NCBI GenBank assembly: GCA_002348045.1
Contig: DDYO01000104.1
Coordinates: 14,736-40,709 of the forward strand
Source: Anaerolineales bacterium UBA2232
GTDB lineage: Bacteria > Chloroflexota > Anaerolineae > UBA2200
Direction of reading: 5' to 3'
Length of the DNA stretch: 25,974 nucleotides
Below are positions 24,228 through 25,974 of this stretch, one piece after another. The stretch's first letter is position 1. Each line of letters begins with the position of its first letter. Under the pieces are notes generated by a model. That model saw nothing but the letters and a program-made list of their open reading frames with translations. It was not told the DNA's origin and did not search any database. Position numbers and translations under genes: made by a program.

Positions 24228-24345
24228 GGACATCCCTCAATCGTCGAGCGAGCTTGCGTCGGCGGAAATCGGTGCTCAAGCCAACTAGCCAGCAAAGGCC
24301 TCGGTCACACTGAGAACCCGAGTGCCCTTACTCCTGTGCCGCCGC

Positions 24346-24374
24346 TTGACAAAGCAAGCACGATGTGGGATAAT
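24346..24374 (+). promoter_or_regulatory. Promoter of the csoR cassette
   Basis: A perfect TTGACA (24346-24351), a 17-bp spacer and GATAAT (24369-24374) place transcription initiation near 24381, just before the operator. Confidence 0.8.
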
Positions 24375-24391
24375 GAGACATGATACCCCCC

Positions 24392-24406
24392 TACCCCACG
24401 GGGGTA
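24392..24406 (+). promoter_or_regulatory. CsoR-type operator
   Basis: TACCCCacgGGGGTA is a dyad with A/T-flanked G/C tracts, very like the copper-responsive CsoR boxes of Gram-positive bacteria. A further TACCCCC begins at 24384. It lies just after the -10, so repressor binding would block the promoter and give autoregulation. Confidence 0.75.
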
Positions 24407-24424
24407 ATGAGAGGTGACCACATC

Positions 24425-24709
24425 ATGAGCCCGATCAGCGACTGCCGGGCAGAAGCGGTGACCCGCCTGAGAAGCATAGAGGGACATGTCCGCGGTGTCG
24501 AAAAGATGATCGCCGACGAGCAGCAATGCCTCGACATTGTTCGACAAATCCTCGCCATCCAGGGAGCCCTGGAGAAACTGAGCCTCCTGTTGCTTGAGGG
24601 CCACCTGCAAGAACGGGTATCCAGCTCTCTAAGAGATGCCAACGCCCACGAGCGCCAACGCATCGTCGATGAGCTGATCGGCATCTTGGGGATCTCTCAA
24701 GTCTTCTGA
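24425..24709 (+). CDS. csoR: CsoR/RcnR-family metal-sensing repressor
   Basis: From the ATG at 24425 this is 94 residues, typical for the all-helical CsoR/RcnR family. Family landmarks are RLRSIEGHVRGVEKMI and CLDIVRQILAIQGALEKL. The metal fingerprint positions are H21 (W), C35 (X), H60 (Y) and R64 (Z, in EGHLQERV). Copper sensors carry Cys and nickel/cobalt sensors His at the last site, so Arg is unusual. C7 near the N-terminus could supply a ligand instead. The G/C-tract operator and the CopZ-like gene next door favour copper, but the metal is an inference. AGAGGTGA lies about 8 bases before the ATG. Confidence 0.9.
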   Translation: MSPISDCRAEAVTRLRSIEGHVRGVEKMIADEQQCLDIVRQILAIQGALEKLSLLLLEGHLQERVSSSLRDANAHERQRIVDELIGILGISQVF

Positions 24710-24739
24710 AAGTAGGCGAATTGCCAAAGGAGGTTTCCT

Positions 24740-24946
24740 GTGTTCACGATCACCCTGAGTGTACCCAACATCTCGTGCCAGCATTGTGCCCGCGCCATCC
24801 TGAAGGAGCTGTCGCCACTTGCCGGCGTTAGCAGCGTTGAGGTGGATGTTGCTGAAAAGCGTGTGACGGTCAGTTACGATAGCGAGTCTGTCCTCACCAC
24901 TATCGAGTCCACGTTGGCCGAAATTGGCTATCCAGTAGCCCGCTAG
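24740..24946 (+). CDS. CopZ-like heavy-metal-associated (HMA) domain metallochaperone
   Basis: The 68-residue protein starts with GTG, 6 bases after AAAGGAGG. It is a single ferredoxin-like HMA domain. The metal loop is NISCQHC (residues 10-16), with Asn-Ile-Ser in place of the usual Gly-Met-Thr, but the CxxC pair and the His before the second Cys are kept. VEVDVAEKRVTVSYD and the closing LAEIGYPV match the domain. It would carry Cu(I), or another soft metal, in the cytoplasm. It lies 30 bp after csoR and is probably under the same operator. No copA ATPase is visible in the window. Confidence 0.9.
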   Translation: MFTITLSVPNISCQHCARAILKELSPLAGVSSVEVDVAEKRVTVSYDSESVLTTIESTLAEIGYPVAR

Positions 24947-24951
24947 TGCGG

Positions 24952-25008
24952 TGTGCCCTGGAACCATATGCAGGCCCGACGCCGATGTGACGGGCAAGTC
25001 AGGGCACA
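24952..25008 (+). repeat. Two-tier hairpin between the HMA gene and the CoA-binding gene
   Basis: The outer arms TGTGCCCTG (24952-24960) and CAGGGCACA (25000-25008) pair perfectly, and inside them GCCCG (24974-24978) pairs with CGGGC (24991-24995). No T-run follows, so it is not a standard terminator. It ends about 30 bases before the Shine-Dalgarno of the next gene. Confidence 0.55.
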
Positions 25009-25049
25009 GCTCATCTGCCGAACGCAACCGGACGCAACAGGAGGTAACG

Positions 25050-25505
25050 ATGTCTGTCAACGATGCCGACCAAGACACCATCTTGGCCATATTGCGTGAT
25101 AGCCAGGACATCGCTGTCGTCGGACTATCCGAGGATCCCGACCGGCCCAGCTACGGCGTCGCCCAGTACCTCAAATCTAAAGGTTATCACATCATCCCGG
25201 TCAATCCCAGGCTTGAAGAGGTCCTAGGTGAACGCGCCTACCCAGACCTCCTGTCCATCCCCGGACCTGTGGATGTGGTGGACATCTTCAGACGTCCCGA
25301 TGCTGTGCCGGACATCGTCGAACAAGCCATTCAAATCAAGGCCAAGGCAATCTGGATGCAAGAGGGTGTTAGCAATGAGCAAGCGGCAGAGAAAGCCCGC
25401 GCGGCTGGTTTGTTAGTGGTCAGCGACCGGTGCATGCAAAAGGAGCACCGGCGACTGGTCAGGGAAGGGCTCCTGACTAACGACACGCCCAACCCCGCCA
25501 CTTAG
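25050..25505 (+). CDS. CoA-binding domain protein (YccU/CoA_binding_2 type)
   Basis: The 151-residue protein starts at the ATG at 25050, which has AGGAGG about 5 bases upstream. A single Rossmann domain is recognisable: DIAVVGLSEDPDRPSYGVAQ (20-39) for nucleotide binding, KGYHIIPVNPRLEEVLGERA, then VDVVDIFRRPDAVPDIVEQA, KAIWMQEGVSNEQAAEKARA and VVSDRCMQKEHRR. This is the stand-alone CoA-binding family. Bacterial members bind CoA, but their role is not settled. It is the third gene of the metal-responsive cassette, separated from the HMA gene by a structured 100-bp spacer. Confidence 0.92.
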   Translation: MSVNDADQDTILAILRDSQDIAVVGLSEDPDRPSYGVAQYLKSKGYHIIPVNPRLEEVLGERAYPDLLSIPGPVDVVDIFRRPDAVPDIVEQAIQIKAKAIWMQEGVSNEQAAEKARAAGLLVVSDRCMQKEHRRLVREGLLTNDTPNPAT

Positions 25506-25545
25506 ATGGTTCGATAAGCCTAGCCAGGGAGACCAAAGATCATCC

Positions 25546-25974
25546 ATGACGCGACCACCCTTACCCAGAACTGTGATTCATGTCCTTTTGGCGTTGGCAA
25601 TGGTGGGCTGCCGTTCCGCGCCAACCCCGACCACGGCACCCAAACCAGTATCCTTCCCTGCCGAAAACGATGTTGCGTTTGATGCTCTCGACGGGGGCAC
25701 GGCCCGACTCAGCGACTATGCGGGAAAGGTCATCGTGCTCAATTTCTGGGCCATTTGGTGCGCGCCGTGTCGGATGGAGATGCCGGAGCTGGAGGCCATC
25801 TACCAGCAGTACCGAGACCAAGGGGTGGTCGTGCTGGCCGTGAACGTCTCGGAGGGAGCCTCTGATATCGCGGCCTACATCAGGAGCAACGGACTGACAT
25901 TCCCGATCGTACGTGACAGCAAGCTCACGGCGGCGAGGAGCTTTCGGGTAAGCTCTCTGCCAACCACGTTGTTC
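25546..25974 (+). CDS. TlpA/ResA-like thioredoxin lipoprotein (3' end off the window)
   Basis: 143 codons are visible with no stop. A hydrophobic signal ends in a lipobox-like LAMVGC (C22), then a short Pro/Thr linker. The thioredoxin fold starts around residue 43 (VAFDALDGGTARLSDYAGK), with the active site WAIWCAPCRMEMPELE (C72, C75) and the cis-Pro region SSLPTTLF at the window edge. The family keeps cysteines reduced outside the membrane, for example for cytochrome c or Cu-A maturation. It follows the CoA-binding gene by 40 bp on the same strand. The Shine-Dalgarno is poor (AGGGAGA about 13 bases away), so a slightly different start is possible. Confidence 0.85.
   Translation, partial: MTRPPLPRTVIHVLLALAMVGCRSAPTPTTAPKPVSFPAENDVAFDALDGGTARLSDYAGKVIVLNFWAIWCAPCRMEMPELEAIYQQYRDQGVVVLAVNVSEGASDIAAYIRSNGLTFPIVRDSKLTAARSFRVSSLPTTLF

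Larger units (their letters stand above)
23803..24345. other. 540-bp intergenic region with no supported gene
   Basis: Open frames exist on both strands (for example minus 23900-24295 and plus 23907-24345), but they overlap each other, resemble no family I recognise and lack good Shine-Dalgarno sites. I see no RNA gene. The region must hold the promoter for the molybdoenzyme operon. Confidence 0.6.

Noticed and set aside
23907..24383. 158-codon plus frame before csoR
   Set aside because: It runs through the consensus csoR promoter, is rich in Pro, Ser and Arg without a family pattern, and overlaps equally plausible minus frames.

Overview
The window looks like a chromosomal segment from a Chloroflexota-type bacterium (Anaerolineae or a close relative), but this is an inference from gene content and style, not from a marker phylogeny. 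Supporting signs are the Pro/Thr-rich stalk on a secreted protease, the MoxR/DUF58/DUF4129 cluster, a large Bacillus-type SRP RNA, a HerA-NurA pair in a bacterium, and frequent TTG/GTG starts behind strong Shine-Dalgarno sites. Genes are tightly packed and most are in polarised operons. I see no insertion sequence, prophage, integrase or CRISPR array.

Minus strand, 1-5843: ssb has its own consensus promoter. Downstream of it lies a moxR, DUF58, DUF4129 and large membrane protein operon. The last gene is open across the left window edge.

Minus strand, 6040-16127: one long, nearly gapless gene run. The order is coiled-coil protein, selB, nurA, a small HAS-barrel-like protein, herA, a duplicated [ribbon-helix-helix-like + LysM] protein carrying a glycosidase domain, a minimal zincin metalloprotease, and an MtaD-type amidohydrolase. 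A promoter at 16099-16127 probably drives it. It joins selenocysteine decoding, DNA-end processing and an unusual glycosidase in one apparent transcription unit, and it is the most unusual part of the window.

Plus strand, 16120-20353: a back-to-back promoter starts tRNA-Ser(GGA). Next come a separately promoted SRP RNA with a clean terminator, an HI0933-type flavoprotein, a YabE-like DUF348/G5/3D cell-wall protein and rsmA. rsmA converges with the next block at a 9-bp gap.

Minus strand, 20363-23802: an orphan xanthine-dehydrogenase-family molybdopterin subunit, a DUF503 protein and a secreted C39-like peptidase.

Plus strand, 24346-25974: a metal-responsive cassette. A consensus promoter overlaps a CsoR-type operator and is followed by csoR (with an unusual metal-site residue), a CopZ-like metallochaperone, a CoA-binding protein and a TlpA-like thioredoxin lipoprotein cut by the right edge. 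The 540 bp before it (23803-24345) hold no gene I can support.
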